Shown: positions 7,979-16,124 of the stretch, in pieces
Numbering within the stretch: the stretch's first letter is position 1
Layout of the letters: each line of letters begins with the position of its first letter
Assembly: GCF_003994415.1 (NCBI RefSeq)
Contig: NZ_CP034689.1
Location: forward strand, 4,960,001-5,024,000
Length of the DNA: 64,000 nucleotides
Source: Achromobacter spanius
Lineage (GTDB): Bacteria > Pseudomonadota > Gammaproteobacteria > Burkholderiales > Burkholderiaceae_B
Reading direction: 5' to 3'
Notes under the pieces: model-generated
What the model was told of the DNA's origin: nothing
The model's database searches: none
The model's input: only the letters and a program-made list of their open reading frames with translations
Position numbers and translations under genes: made by a program

Positions 7979-9166
7979 ATGGCTGGTCCTTTGTCTGAAA
8001 TCAAAATCGTCGACCTGACGTCCGTAGTAATGGGCCCTTATGCCACCCAGATCTTCGGCGATATGGGTGCAGACGTCATCAAGGTGGAAAGTCCCGATGG
8101 CGACATCATGCGCCACATGGGAGTCGGCCGCAGCCGCGCCATGGGGCCGATACATCTCTCCGTCAATCGCAACAAAAGAAGCCTGATGCTGGACCTGCGC
8201 AAACCCGAGGCGCGTGCAGCGCTGCTGCGCGTAGTGGCGACGGCCGATGTGTTTGTCCACGCGATGCGCCCGGCCGCCATTGAACGGCTCGGCCTGGGCT
8301 ACGCACAGATCAAGGAAATCAATCCAGGCATCGTCTACTGCGGCGCCTATGGCTTTGGCGAAGGCGGCCCCTATGCCGATGATCCAGCCTACGACGATAT
8401 GATCCAGGGTGTTTCCGGCCTGTGCTCGATCAATGCTCATCTGGCGGGCGAACCCCGTTTCACGCCTACCATCATCGGTGACAAAGTTGCGGGCCTGACC
8501 ATCGCCTACAGCATCCTGGCCGCGCTGTTCCACAAGCTGCGCACCGGTGAAGGGCAGAGCATCGAAGTGCCGATGTTCGAATCCCTGGCCTCGTTCATGC
8601 TGATAGAACATCAGTGGGAACGGGCTTTCGACCCGCAGAACGGCAAGGCAGGCTATCCGCGGGTGCTCAGCCAGTTGCGCAAGCCGCATCGGACCAAGGA
8701 CGGCTATCTCTGCGTGCTGCCCTACACTGACAAGAACTGGAAGGACTTCTTTCAACTGGTCGGCCGCGATGATCTGGCGAAGGATCCGCGCTACGACACG
8801 CCGAACCAACGCAGCCAGAACTACGAAACCCTGTACAAGACACTCGGGGACATCATGACCGAGCGGACCTCCGCTCAATGGCTGAGCCAACTCCGAACGC
8901 TGAGCATACCCGTCGCGCCGGTCAACAGCCTGGAGGACTTGTTCACGGACCCCCATCTGGCGGCGGTAGGCATGTTTGTACAACAGGAGCATCCCAGCGA
9001 GGGCGTGTTGACTCACGTCAGGCCGCCCGTCAAGTTCGGCAAGACCCCAAGCCAGGTCAAGTGCCTTGCGCCGCGGCTGGGCGAGCACAACCGCGAGGTT
9101 CTTGCCGCGGCCGGACTATCCGATAACGAAATCAGCGCACTGGCCGAAAGCGGCGCAACCCGCTAA
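7979..9166 (+). CDS. CaiB/BaiF family CoA-transferase
   Basis: The full-length 395-residue class III CoA-transferase shows KIVDLTSVVMGPYATQIFGD near the N-terminus, ADVIKVESPDGD, NRNKRSLMLDLRKPE and the GEGGPYADDPAYDD segment; the Asp of AYDD is the expected catalytic residue. AGAGGAG lies 5 bases before the ATG. It is the first gene after the sigma-54 promoter at 7830 and is divergent from the regulator, the usual position of a pathway's entry enzyme. It is clearly different in sequence from the transferase at 4795, so they may serve different acids, or one may act as a racemase. Confidence 0.92.
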   Translation: MAGPLSEIKIVDLTSVVMGPYATQIFGDMGADVIKVESPDGDIMRHMGVGRSRAMGPIHLSVNRNKRSLMLDLRKPEARAALLRVVATADVFVHAMRPAAIERLGLGYAQIKEINPGIVYCGAYGFGEGGPYADDPAYDDMIQGVSGLCSINAHLAGEPRFTPTIIGDKVAGLTIAYSILAALFHKLRTGEGQSIEVPMFESLASFMLIEHQWERAFDPQNGKAGYPRVLSQLRKPHRTKDGYLCVLPYTDKNWKDFFQLVGRDDLAKDPRYDTPNQRSQNYETLYKTLGDIMTERTSAQWLSQLRTLSIPVAPVNSLEDLFTDPHLAAVGMFVQQEHPSEGVLTHVRPPVKFGKTPSQVKCLAPRLGEHNREVLAAAGLSDNEISALAESGATR

Positions 9167-9239
9167 GCAGCTCTGCCCCCCTTTGGCGGGACCGGGAGCC
9201 AGTTTCCCGGTTCCTCGAACCAGACACGGAGACCACCAC

Positions 9240-9815
9240 ATGGTGTCGCCTTCGCATTTTCTTCCCGCCCCTGCTAGCGCCCGCAAATCCTCCCACTCGC
9301 GCACCATCCAGTTGCAGGCCTACGAGCGCGAGGATGGCCTGTGGGACCTGGAGGCGCTGATCGAGGACGTCAAGCCCCAAGCCTTCACCACACAGATGCG
9401 GCATTTCGACTGCGGCGTGCCCATACATTTGATGGCGATCCGCGTGACCATCAACGAAGCCCTGGACGTGTTGGACGCCGAGGCCGGCATGCATCGCATG
9501 CCGTTTCCCTCCGTCTGTCCCGAAGCCCAGGTGCGGCTGGAGCGGCTGGTCGGCGCGAACCTGCTCACGGGCTTCCGCCAGGAAATCGCCAAGCGGATCC
9601 CGACCCATGAGCGCTGCACGCACTTGTCCGAGCTCGCGACGCTGCTGCCGACCCTGGCCGTGCAGACGATCCTGCAGGGCAAGATCTCCCACCAGGACGA
9701 GGACGATCCCGCGAAACGCCCCTTGAAGATCGGCGCATGCCACGCGTTGAGAGAGGACGGCCCGCTGGTCAAGGAGCATTACCCGCAGTGGTACACCCCA
9801 CCAACCGAGGCCTGA
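9240..9815 (+). CDS. DUF2889 domain-containing protein
   Basis: The 191-residue soluble protein matches the DUF2889 pattern: an RTIQLQAYEREDGLWDLEA start, a central VTINEALDVLDAEAGMHRMPFP strand-rich part, a C-E-R-C region and the conserved ERCTHLSELATLLP near the C-terminal third. The function of the family is unknown. The ATG follows a GGAGA site. It lies 73 bp downstream of a CoA-transferase gene with an inverted repeat GGGACCGGGA/TTTCCCGGTT in between (about 9188-9216), possibly an attenuator. Its place in a sigma-54-driven acyl-CoA operon suggests a role in the same pathway, but no reaction can be assigned. Confidence 0.8.
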   Translation: MVSPSHFLPAPASARKSSHSRTIQLQAYEREDGLWDLEALIEDVKPQAFTTQMRHFDCGVPIHLMAIRVTINEALDVLDAEAGMHRMPFPSVCPEAQVRLERLVGANLLTGFRQEIAKRIPTHERCTHLSELATLLPTLAVQTILQGKISHQDEDDPAKRPLKIGACHALREDGPLVKEHYPQWYTPPTEA

Positions 9816-9833
9816 GCGCGGCCGAGATCCCGG

Positions 9834-9891
9834 CGCACAGCTCCTGTCTTCTGGCTGTGCGAACTGCATGCGCCGCGGACACGGTCCGCGG
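9834..9891. promoter_or_regulatory. Two perfect inverted repeats upstream of a sigma-54 promoter
   Basis: CGCACAGC-N12-GCTGTGCG (9834-9861) and CCGCGGAC-ACG-GTCCGCGG (9873-9891) both lie 35-90 bp before the -24 element at 9924. The first is a plausible activator site; GCTGTGCG recurs near 14866-14873, upstream of another sigma-54 promoter. The second looks more like a hairpin ending the DUF2889 transcript. Confidence 0.45.
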
Positions 9892-9923
9892 TTTCGCCGC
9901 CTCCGGTCGCTGTGGCTGAACGC

Positions 9924-9939
9924 TGGCATTCATTTTGCT
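9924..9939 (+). promoter_or_regulatory. Sigma-54 (-24/-12) promoter for the crotonase gene at 9970
   Basis: TGGCATTCATTTTGCT has exact GG-N10-GC spacing and lies 30 bases before the ATG. Confidence 0.78.
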
Positions 9940-9969
9940 TGAAGGTTCAACCCCTCTTCAAGGAGAAGC

Positions 9970-10755
9970 ATGATGCCCACGCATCACCAGGAAAACATCA
10001 GCGCCCAATCCACGGTCCTGCTGGAAAAGGCAGGCGGCCTGGCGGTCTTGACGTTAAACCGCCCCGAAAAGCTCAATGCCCTGTCGACGACAATGCGCGC
10101 CGAGTTCGGCGCCCACTTGCAGGACATCGCCGCCGCCCCCGACATCCATGTGGTGTTGCTGCAGGGACTGGGCCGCGCCTTCTGCGTCGGAGCCGATACC
10201 GGCGATCTGCCAACGACCCCGCTGGCCTGGCGCGACCGCATTCTGACCGCGCAGCAACACCACATGGCACTAATCAGGATGAACAAGATCGTCATCGCTT
10301 CGGTCCAGGGCGCGGCGGCCGGCGGCGGCGCTGCGCTGGCGCTTGCCGCCGACCTGCTGGTCATGGCGGATGACGCAACCCTGCGGTTCCCCTTCGTGCG
10401 CCTGGGCCTGATCCCGGACGGCGGCTGCTCCTATCTGCTGCAGTCAAAACTGGGCGTCCCCGCCGCCCTGGACCTGATGCTCACGGGCGGCGCCATGGAT
10501 GCCGAGGAGGCTCGCCTGCGCGGCCTGACCCGCCGCGTGGTGCCGCGGGAAAACCTGGCCGAGGCCAGCCGCACCTTGGCGGCCGAACTGCTGGCGCTGC
10601 CCCATGGAGCGCTGATGCTGACCAAGTCAGTCAGCCGCCAGAGCTGGAGCCAGCCCATGGACAGCGCCATGGCCCATGAGGCCGATGCGTTCGCGCTGGC
10701 CACGGCCATGCCTGGACATCAACGCGCGCTGGCGGCGGCGCAGGCGCGCAAATAG
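9970..10755 (+). CDS. Enoyl-CoA hydratase/isomerase family protein
   Basis: The 261-residue crotonase-fold protein has TLNRPEKLNALS (CoA-binding strand), GLGRAFCVGADTGDL (first oxyanion NH), and AAAGGGAALALAADLLVM (second oxyanion loop). At the two catalytic acid positions of hydratases it shows FPFVRLGLIPDGG: the first Glu is absent while an acidic residue is present at PDGG, a pattern more like delta3-delta2 enoyl-CoA isomerases or ring-modifying members (PaaG type) than classic hydratases. AAGGAG lies 5 bases before the start. It has its own sigma-54 promoter at 9924. The substrate is unknown. Confidence 0.9.
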   Translation: MMPTHHQENISAQSTVLLEKAGGLAVLTLNRPEKLNALSTTMRAEFGAHLQDIAAAPDIHVVLLQGLGRAFCVGADTGDLPTTPLAWRDRILTAQQHHMALIRMNKIVIASVQGAAAGGGAALALAADLLVMADDATLRFPFVRLGLIPDGGCSYLLQSKLGVPAALDLMLTGGAMDAEEARLRGLTRRVVPRENLAEASRTLAAELLALPHGALMLTKSVSRQSWSQPMDSAMAHEADAFALATAMPGHQRALAAAQARK

Positions 10756-10911
10756 CCAGGCCGGCGGGCCCTTGCGGTTCCGCCGCCGCGAACACACAAA
10801 CACAGTCCCGCATCCGCGTGTATGCCGCGAGTACACCCCGGCACGCGATCCGGACGGCCGTGTGCCTGCCGCTCAGCTCCGGCTCGCGGACGGCAGCGCG
10901 TCGCGTGCATC

Positions 10912-10927
10912 TGGCACGAACTTTGCT
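10912..10927 (+). promoter_or_regulatory. Sigma-54 (-24/-12) promoter for the 10966-14853 operon
   Basis: TGGCACGAACTTTGCT matches the TGGCACG-N4-TTGC consensus at every defined position and lies 39 bases before the ATG. Upstream, GTGTA-N9-TACAC (about 10819-10837) is an inverted repeat; its GTGTACTC half (minus strand) also occurs near 7724, upstream of the promoter at 7830. Confidence 0.85.
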
Positions 10928-10965
10928 TTTGAGCAAACACCCCTTTACCCATTGGAGCGTCCTAC

Positions 10966-11781
10966 ATGGCAGCACAGGAGCTGGTAGCAACACAAAGAGA
11001 CGGAGACGTACTCATAATCCGCCTGGCGAACCCCGAAAGCCGGAACTCGATGACCATGGACATGCGCGAACAGCTCGGCGCGGCGATCGCACTGGCCGAG
11101 CGCGAGCCCGGCATCCGCGCGGTCTTCCTGACGGGCGACGGCCCCACCTTCTGCTCCGGCGGCGACCTGAACCATCTGCGCACGGCCTGCGATCCGTGGA
11201 CGGTGCATCGGCGTTTCCGCAATCTGAGCCGTTGGCTTACGCCGCTGATCACGCTGGACAAGCCAGTCGTCGTCGGCGTGAACGGCCATGCGGTGGGCGG
11301 CGGCATGGGCCTCGCGCTGACCGGCGACGTGGTCATCGCCGGCGAAAGCGCGAAGTTCATGTCCGGATTCTTCAGGCTGGGTGTCGTGCCCGACATCGCG
11401 GTCATGTACCACTTGCCGCGCCTGATCGGCATGGCGCGCGCCAAGAACTTCCTGTTCAGCGGCGGCACGTACTCCGCGCAAGAAGCCGCCGAACTGGGCC
11501 TGGTGTCCAAGGTCGTCGCCGATGCCGACCTGTATGACGCCGGCCTCACGGAGGCCAGGCGGCTGGCCGAGGGGCCCGCCGAGGTCATGGGGCTGGCCAA
11601 AGCAGTCATGGCGCGCAGCTTCGAGACTTCGTTGCACGACATGCTGGCATTCGAGGGATTCGGTCAGGTTCTGGCCATGTCCAACCCCGAATTCCGCGAA
11701 GGCTTGAATGCCGCCCTGGAACGCCGTCGCCCCGATTTTTCCGGCGCCGCCGCGGTCGCGAACAAGGGAGAAGAAACATGA
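10966..11781 (+). CDS. Enoyl-CoA hydratase/isomerase family protein
   Basis: The 271-residue crotonase-fold protein has RLANPESRNSMTMDM, the DGPTFCSGGDLNHL oxyanion segment and the GHAVGGGMGLALTGDVVIA loop. The acid region reads FRLGVVPDIAV, again without the first classic hydratase Glu, so isomerase, retro-Claisen or ring-cleaving activity is as likely as simple hydration. It is the first gene of the operon after the best sigma-54 promoter in the window and overlaps the DUF35 gene by ATGA. It is only distantly similar to the crotonase at 9970. Confidence 0.9.
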   Translation: MAAQELVATQRDGDVLIIRLANPESRNSMTMDMREQLGAAIALAEREPGIRAVFLTGDGPTFCSGGDLNHLRTACDPWTVHRRFRNLSRWLTPLITLDKPVVVGVNGHAVGGGMGLALTGDVVIAGESAKFMSGFFRLGVVPDIAVMYHLPRLIGMARAKNFLFSGGTYSAQEAAELGLVSKVVADADLYDAGLTEARRLAEGPAEVMGLAKAVMARSFETSLHDMLAFEGFGQVLAMSNPEFREGLNAALERRRPDFSGAAAVANKGEET

Positions 11782-12188
11782 GCCAGGATCTGCCGCAACC
11801 CATCGCCAATGCAGACTCCCAGCCCTACTGGGACGGGGCCCGCGAACGCAAACTGCTGATCCGAAAATGCAAGGCATGCGCAGCGCTGCATTTCATGCCG
11901 CGCCATCTCTGCCCTGAATGCTGGTCGGATCAGCTCGAATGGATCCAAAGCAAGGGAACGGGCAGCGTCTACAGCTTTTCCATCATCCGCCGCGCGCCGC
12001 TGCCCGCGTTCGCGTCCAGGACTCCCTATGTCACGGCGCTGATCGAACTCGACGAAGGCCCCCGCATGGTCGCCAACATCGTGGGCGACGACGCCCTCTC
12101 GGTACGGATAGGGGACAAGGTCGGCGTGGTTTTCGAAGACCGCGGCGATGGCGCCCTGATTCCCCAATTCAAAAGAACCGAGGCCTGA
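11778..12188 (+). CDS. DUF35 zinc-ribbon/OB-fold protein
   Basis: The 136-residue protein has an N-terminal rubredoxin-like zinc ribbon (CKAC and CPEC pairs, about residues 32-52) followed by a DUF35 OB fold (TGSVYSFSIIRRAP, VTALIELDEGPRMVANIVG). DUF35 proteins form obligate complexes with thiolase-fold partners; in steroid side-chain degradation they bind both a MaoC-like hydratase and the Ltp2 aldolase. Here the thiolase-fold and MaoC genes follow directly. The start overlaps the previous stop (ATGA), which implies coupled translation. Confidence 0.92.
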   Translation: MSQDLPQPIANADSQPYWDGARERKLLIRKCKACAALHFMPRHLCPECWSDQLEWIQSKGTGSVYSFSIIRRAPLPAFASRTPYVTALIELDEGPRMVANIVGDDALSVRIGDKVGVVFEDRGDGALIPQFKRTEA

Positions 12189-12199
12189 CTGGGATTGTT

Positions 12200-13378
12200 A
12201 TGAAAGAACGCGCATCGCTAAAGAACAGAATCGCCATCGTCGGCGTAGGCGAATCGGACATCGGCAAGGTTCCCCACATGACGGGCTTGGGCCTCAACGC
12301 CCAGGCCGCCAAGCGCGCGCTGGACGACGCCGGATTGCAGGTGTCCGACATCGACGGCGTGCTGACGGCCTACTCCTTCACTGAACCGTACTTCATGTTG
12401 GGATCGGTCATCTGCGAGTACCTCGGTATTAAGCCCAGGCTCAACGCATCAATGATCGTGGGTGGCGCCAGCCCGGTCGTCATGCTCAAGCATGCGGCGC
12501 AGGCCATCGTCAGCGGCCAGGCTGAGACCATCCTGGTCTGCGCGGGCGAGAACCGGGCCACGGGCCAAAGCCGGGACGCGGCCGTGGCGGCGCTGACGGC
12601 GGTGGGCCACCCCTATTTCGAACAGCCCTACGGCACTTCCATACCCGGTTTCTACGCCATGATCGCGTTGCGCCACATGCACAAGTACGGCACCACGCGG
12701 GAGCAGCTCGCGCACGTCGCCGTGAACACGCGCACGCACGCCTTGCTGCACCCCAATGCGCACATGAAATCACCCTTGACGCTGGACCAGGTGATCTCCG
12801 CCAAACCCATCGCCGATCCGCTGGGCATGCTGGATTGCTGCCTGATCTCGGATGCCGGCGGCGCTTTCATCGTGACGTCCGCCGAGCGCGCGCGCGACCT
12901 GAAATGCAAGCCCGCCTACCTGCAAGGCATAGGCGAATACCACACGCATGAGCATCTGATGTGCGCCCCCAGCCTGACCGAGTTCGGCGCAGCCGAATCC
13001 GGGCGCATCGCCTACGAGATGGCAGGACTCGCGCCCGGCGATATCGACGTGGCCGAACTCTACGACTGCTTCTCCATCGTCCCCATCCTAGAGGCCGAGG
13101 AACTCGGCTTCTGCCAGCCCGGAGAAGGCGGCGCCTTCTTCGAGCAGGGACACGCTCGCATCGGCGGCAGGCTGCCCATCAATACCCACGGTGGGATGCT
13201 CTCGCATGCGCACGCCGGCGCCGCGGGCGGCCTGTTCGGCATCGTGGAAGCGGTGCGCCAATTGCGCGGAGGCCTGGGAGAACGCCAGGTCGAAGGCGCG
13301 GAGGTGGCGCTCGTGCACAACGAAGGCGGCATCCTGTCCTCGCACGGCACCGCCATCCTGGCCAACGAGAAAGGCTGA
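12200..13378 (+). CDS. Thiolase-fold protein, probable Ltp2-type acyl-CoA (retro-)aldolase or lipid-transfer-type thiolase
   Basis: 392 residues with SCPx/thiolase features: IVGVGESDIGK near the start, and NTHGGMLSHAHAGAAGG (about 328-344) with EAVRQLRG. Where thiolases carry the nucleophilic Cys (CASG) this protein reads VGGASP (about 87-92), so the normal Claisen mechanism is unlikely. AELYDCFSI (Tyr288) matches the YDxF region of Ltp2-type aldolases, in which Tyr residues are catalytic. With DUF35 just upstream and MaoC downstream it reproduces the hydratase-DUF35-aldolase set that shortens branched side chains by hydration and retro-aldol cleavage. The ribosome site before ATG 12200 is weak. 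The aldolase call is inference; the thiolase fold is clear. Confidence 0.85.
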   Translation: MKERASLKNRIAIVGVGESDIGKVPHMTGLGLNAQAAKRALDDAGLQVSDIDGVLTAYSFTEPYFMLGSVICEYLGIKPRLNASMIVGGASPVVMLKHAAQAIVSGQAETILVCAGENRATGQSRDAAVAALTAVGHPYFEQPYGTSIPGFYAMIALRHMHKYGTTREQLAHVAVNTRTHALLHPNAHMKSPLTLDQVISAKPIADPLGMLDCCLISDAGGAFIVTSAERARDLKCKPAYLQGIGEYHTHEHLMCAPSLTEFGAAESGRIAYEMAGLAPGDIDVAELYDCFSIVPILEAEELGFCQPGEGGAFFEQGHARIGGRLPINTHGGMLSHAHAGAAGGLFGIVEAVRQLRGGLGERQVEGAEVALVHNEGGILSSHGTAILANEKG

Positions 13379-13429
13379 ATTCAACGCGGCTGGTCCGCAT
13401 CCGGAAACCACTACAAGGATAACGCAATC

Positions 13430-13897
13430 ATGACCACGACTCCCTCCGCGCGCGGCCGGTACTTCGATGACTTCGAGGTTGGCCAGGAATTCGTGAGCCC
13501 GGCCCGCACCATCACGCAGACGGACATCGTCAATTTCGCCTGCTTGTCGGGCGACTTCAATGAGGTCCACACCAATTTCGAATACTGCAAGACCACGCCA
13601 TTCGGCGAACCCATCGCGCACGGACCGCTGGTGTACGCCATCATGGGCGGCCTACAGTACGCCAGCGGTCTGAACGACGGCACCTTGCTGGCCCTGCTGC
13701 AGATCGACGGGTGGAAACTGCTAGACCCCGTCAAGCATGGCGACACCATCAGACTGCATTCGCGGGTCGTCGACAAGAAGGCCAGCAGCAAGCCGGATCG
13801 CGGCGTCGTCACCTTCCAACGGCAGTGCGTCAAGCACGACGGCACGATAGCCCAGGAGATGACGGCCACGCTGCTGTACCGCCGGAGAACATCGTGA
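13430..13897 (+). CDS. MaoC-like (R)-hydratase/dehydratase
   Basis: The 155-residue hot-dog-fold protein has the R-hydratase motif D-x-N-x-x-H in SGDFNEVHTN (about residues 41-50) and the following PFGEPIAHGPLVYAIMGGL. It would add water to a 2-enoyl-CoA, giving the 3-hydroxyacyl-CoA that an aldolase can cleave. It lies 51 bp after the thiolase-fold gene and overlaps the next gene by 4 bp (GTGA). Single hot-dog MaoC proteins often act as hetero-oligomers, and the DUF35 protein encoded upstream is a plausible partner. Confidence 0.92.
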   Translation: MTTTPSARGRYFDDFEVGQEFVSPARTITQTDIVNFACLSGDFNEVHTNFEYCKTTPFGEPIAHGPLVYAIMGGLQYASGLNDGTLLALLQIDGWKLLDPVKHGDTIRLHSRVVDKKASSKPDRGVVTFQRQCVKHDGTIAQEMTATLLYRRRTS

Positions 13898-14853
13898 ACG
13901 CTCGCAGAAGATACCTTCTGGGCGCCATGCTGGCCGCGCCCCTCCTGGCCGGGCGCACCCTGGCGGCCGACAGGCCCCTGAGAATCGTGGTCCCTTTCCA
14001 GTCGGGTTCGGCCACCGACACCGCGGCACGCATCATCGGAGAAAACCTGAGCCGGTCCCTGTCCCGCGCGGTGGTCATAGACAACAAGCCCGGCGCCGAA
14101 GGATACATCGCGGTCAAGGAGGTCATGAAGGCGGAACCCTCGGGCGACGTGCTGCTGTTCTCGACCAACACCGCCATCACCGGCATAAATTCTTTCAATG
14201 CCAAACCGATCTACGACCCGCTGACCGAGCTGTCTCCCATCAGCCGGGCCGGCGAGTTCCCCTTCCTACTGGTCGTGAACACCGGCCTGCCATTTACGAC
14301 CGCCCGCGGGTTCGTGGAATACGCCCGGGCCAACCCCAAGAAGCTGACCTATGCGTCTGGCAGTTCGTCCTCCATCGTGGCGATGGCGCAGCTGATGGGC
14401 ATGGCCGGCCTGGAGCTGCATCACATCCCTTACAACAGCGAACCGCCTGCCGTGGTGGATCTGGTGGGGGGCAGGATCGACGTCATGTTCGCCACGCCCA
14501 CCACGACCATGGGCTTCATCAAGGAAGAGAAGGTGCGCCCGCTCATGACCACCACCCGGACACGCCTGGAGCAGTTTCCCGAAGTGCCCACGATGACCGA
14601 TGCCGGCTACTCCAACATGCCGTTGGTGCCGTGGGGCGGGTTCTTCGGTCCTTCCGGAATGCAGCCGGAACTGCGCAGGAAGCTGAGCGCGGAGATCAAT
14701 GGGGTTCTCGCCCAACCGGACGTGGCGCGCGCGCTTGCCGTTCACCACATTTCGATCTCGACGTCTGGCCCCGACGAATTCTCCGCCTATGTGAAGGAGC
14801 AGCTTGCGCTGTCGCTGCAAGTCGTCAAAAAACACGGGCTCGGCAGGAAGTAG
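13894..14853 (+). CDS. Bug/TctC family solute receptor
   Basis: The 319-residue receptor begins at a GTG overlapping the MaoC stop (GTGA). Its N-terminus NARRRYLLGAMLAAPLLAGRTLAAD resembles a Tat-type signal (consecutive Arg, then a hydrophobic core). The mature part has PLRIVVPFQSGSATDTAARI, the DNKPGAEGYIAVKEV loop and HHIPYNSEPPAVVDLVGGRIDVMFA. The usual family HIPYKG is HIPYNS here, a difference in the ligand-side loop. It is the last gene of the sigma-54 operon that starts at 10966, so this receptor is co-expressed with the putative aldolase complex. Confidence 0.9.
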   Translation: MNARRRYLLGAMLAAPLLAGRTLAADRPLRIVVPFQSGSATDTAARIIGENLSRSLSRAVVIDNKPGAEGYIAVKEVMKAEPSGDVLLFSTNTAITGINSFNAKPIYDPLTELSPISRAGEFPFLLVVNTGLPFTTARGFVEYARANPKKLTYASGSSSSIVAMAQLMGMAGLELHHIPYNSEPPAVVDLVGGRIDVMFATPTTTMGFIKEEKVRPLMTTTRTRLEQFPEVPTMTDAGYSNMPLVPWGGFFGPSGMQPELRRKLSAEINGVLAQPDVARALAVHHISISTSGPDEFSAYVKEQLALSLQVVKKHGLGRK

Positions 14854-14956
14854 ACGGAGCAACTGCTGTGCGCCGCCCATACACTGCTGATCGGACCATG
14901 AACACCAACGCGCATGCGGACAGTCTCCAGGCGGGCAGGCAGGCGGCGCCAGCCCC

Positions 14957-14972
14957 TGGCACGGATGTTGCG
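14957..14972 (+). promoter_or_regulatory. Sigma-54 (-24/-12) promoter for the receptor gene at 15085
   Basis: TGGCACGGATGTTGCG has exact GG-N10-GC spacing. The start codon is 113 bases downstream. GCTGTGCG near 14866-14873 is shared with the repeat at 9834-9861. Confidence 0.75.
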
Positions 14973-15084
14973 TGGTTACCCCCGACGCGCCCTGCGTTCA
15001 TGTTGCCGGCCCGCCCGCAGAGGCAGGCTGAACAATAACTACATATGTATTCTCCGCTGGCGAAAAGCGGAATTGGAGATAAGA

Positions 15085-16065
15085 ATGACCGTTTTCAGAA
15101 AACCGCTACTGGCTGCGGCGGCCCTGCTGGCCAGCGTGGCGCTGCAAGGGCAAGCGGCGGCCGGCAGCTATCCGGACAAGCCCATACGCCTGATCACCCC
15201 CTACGCCGCCGGCGGTCTTTCCGACATCCTGGCCCGCACGTTGGCCCAGGATCTGTCGGAACGTCTGGGCCAATCCGTCATCGTCGAAAACCGCACCGGC
15301 GCGGGCGGCATCATAGGCACGGACTTCGTCGCCAAGTCGCGCCCCGACGGCTACACCCTGGCGCTGGCCAGCCAAGGCCTGGCCAGCGTCAACACCACTC
15401 TGTACCCGAACCTGCCCTATAACACGCTCAAGGACTTCACGCCGATCTCCCTAATCGCAAAGTTCTCGCTGGTGCTGGTGACGAACCCCGATCAGCCGAT
15501 CAACACCGTCGCAGACCTCGTCGACCGGGCGAAGAAGAATCCCAGCGCGCTCAACTATGGATCCGCGGGGAATGCCTCGACCGCGCATTTGACGATGGAA
15601 ATGCTGAAGGACCGCACCGGCATGCCCATCATGCACATCCCGTACAAGGGCGAGTCCCTGGCGTTTACCGAACTGCTGGGCGGCCGCATAGACGCGACAT
15701 TCGCGACGGTGGGCGGCGCGCTGCCGCTTATCCAGTCGGGCAAGGTCCGCCCCATCGCTGTGGCCGACAACGCGCGCAGCGCCTTGATGCCCGACGTGCC
15801 CACGGTCGAGGAATCGGGCGTGAAGGACTTCAACGTGTTCGGCTGGTACGCCATCCTCGCCCCGGCCAATGTGCCGGCGGAGGTGACGGACCGCCTGAGC
15901 AAGGCGCTGATGGATATAGGCAGGAGCGAGAAGTTCCGCGAAGCCATGCGCGTGCGCGGCATGGAGGCCGTGGGCAGCTCGCCGGAAGAAACGACCCGGG
16001 TGATCCGCGATGAAACGCAACGTTGGGGCGCCATCATCAAGAAGGTAGGCATCACCGCCGACTAG
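15085..16065 (+). CDS. Bug/TctC family solute receptor
   Basis: 326 residues: signal peptide (about 25 residues, cleavage after QAAA), then GSYPDKPIRLITPYAAGG, the VENRTGAGGIIGTDFVAKS loop and MHIPYKGESLAFTELLGGRID. The ATG at 15085 has TTGGAGAT 5 bases upstream; the longer open frame would read through the sigma-54 promoter. It is monocistronic, ending before the hairpin that separates it from the convergent acyl-CoA dehydrogenase gene. This is the third Bug receptor in the island, suggesting uptake or sensing of several related acids. Confidence 0.92.
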   Translation: MTVFRKPLLAAAALLASVALQGQAAAGSYPDKPIRLITPYAAGGLSDILARTLAQDLSERLGQSVIVENRTGAGGIIGTDFVAKSRPDGYTLALASQGLASVNTTLYPNLPYNTLKDFTPISLIAKFSLVLVTNPDQPINTVADLVDRAKKNPSALNYGSAGNASTAHLTMEMLKDRTGMPIMHIPYKGESLAFTELLGGRIDATFATVGGALPLIQSGKVRPIAVADNARSALMPDVPTVEESGVKDFNVFGWYAILAPANVPAEVTDRLSKALMDIGRSEKFREAMRVRGMEAVGSSPEETTRVIRDETQRWGAIIKKVGITAD

Positions 16066-16087
16066 GCGGCTGCGGCATCGTCCCACT

Positions 16088-16111
16088 GGGCGGCCCGCTA
16101 CCGGGCCGCCC
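16088..16111. terminator. Bidirectional hairpin between convergent genes
   Basis: Perfect 10-bp arms GGGCGGCCCG and CGGGCCGCCC with a 4-base loop lie between the convergent receptor and acyl-CoA dehydrogenase genes. There is no T tract. Confidence 0.6.
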
Positions 16112-16124
16112 TGCCGTCAAGCGC

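Noticed and set aside
7859..9088. 409-codon open frame on the minus strand
   Set aside because: It is antisense to the CoA-transferase at 7979, has no family motifs and reflects high-GC codon-position bias.
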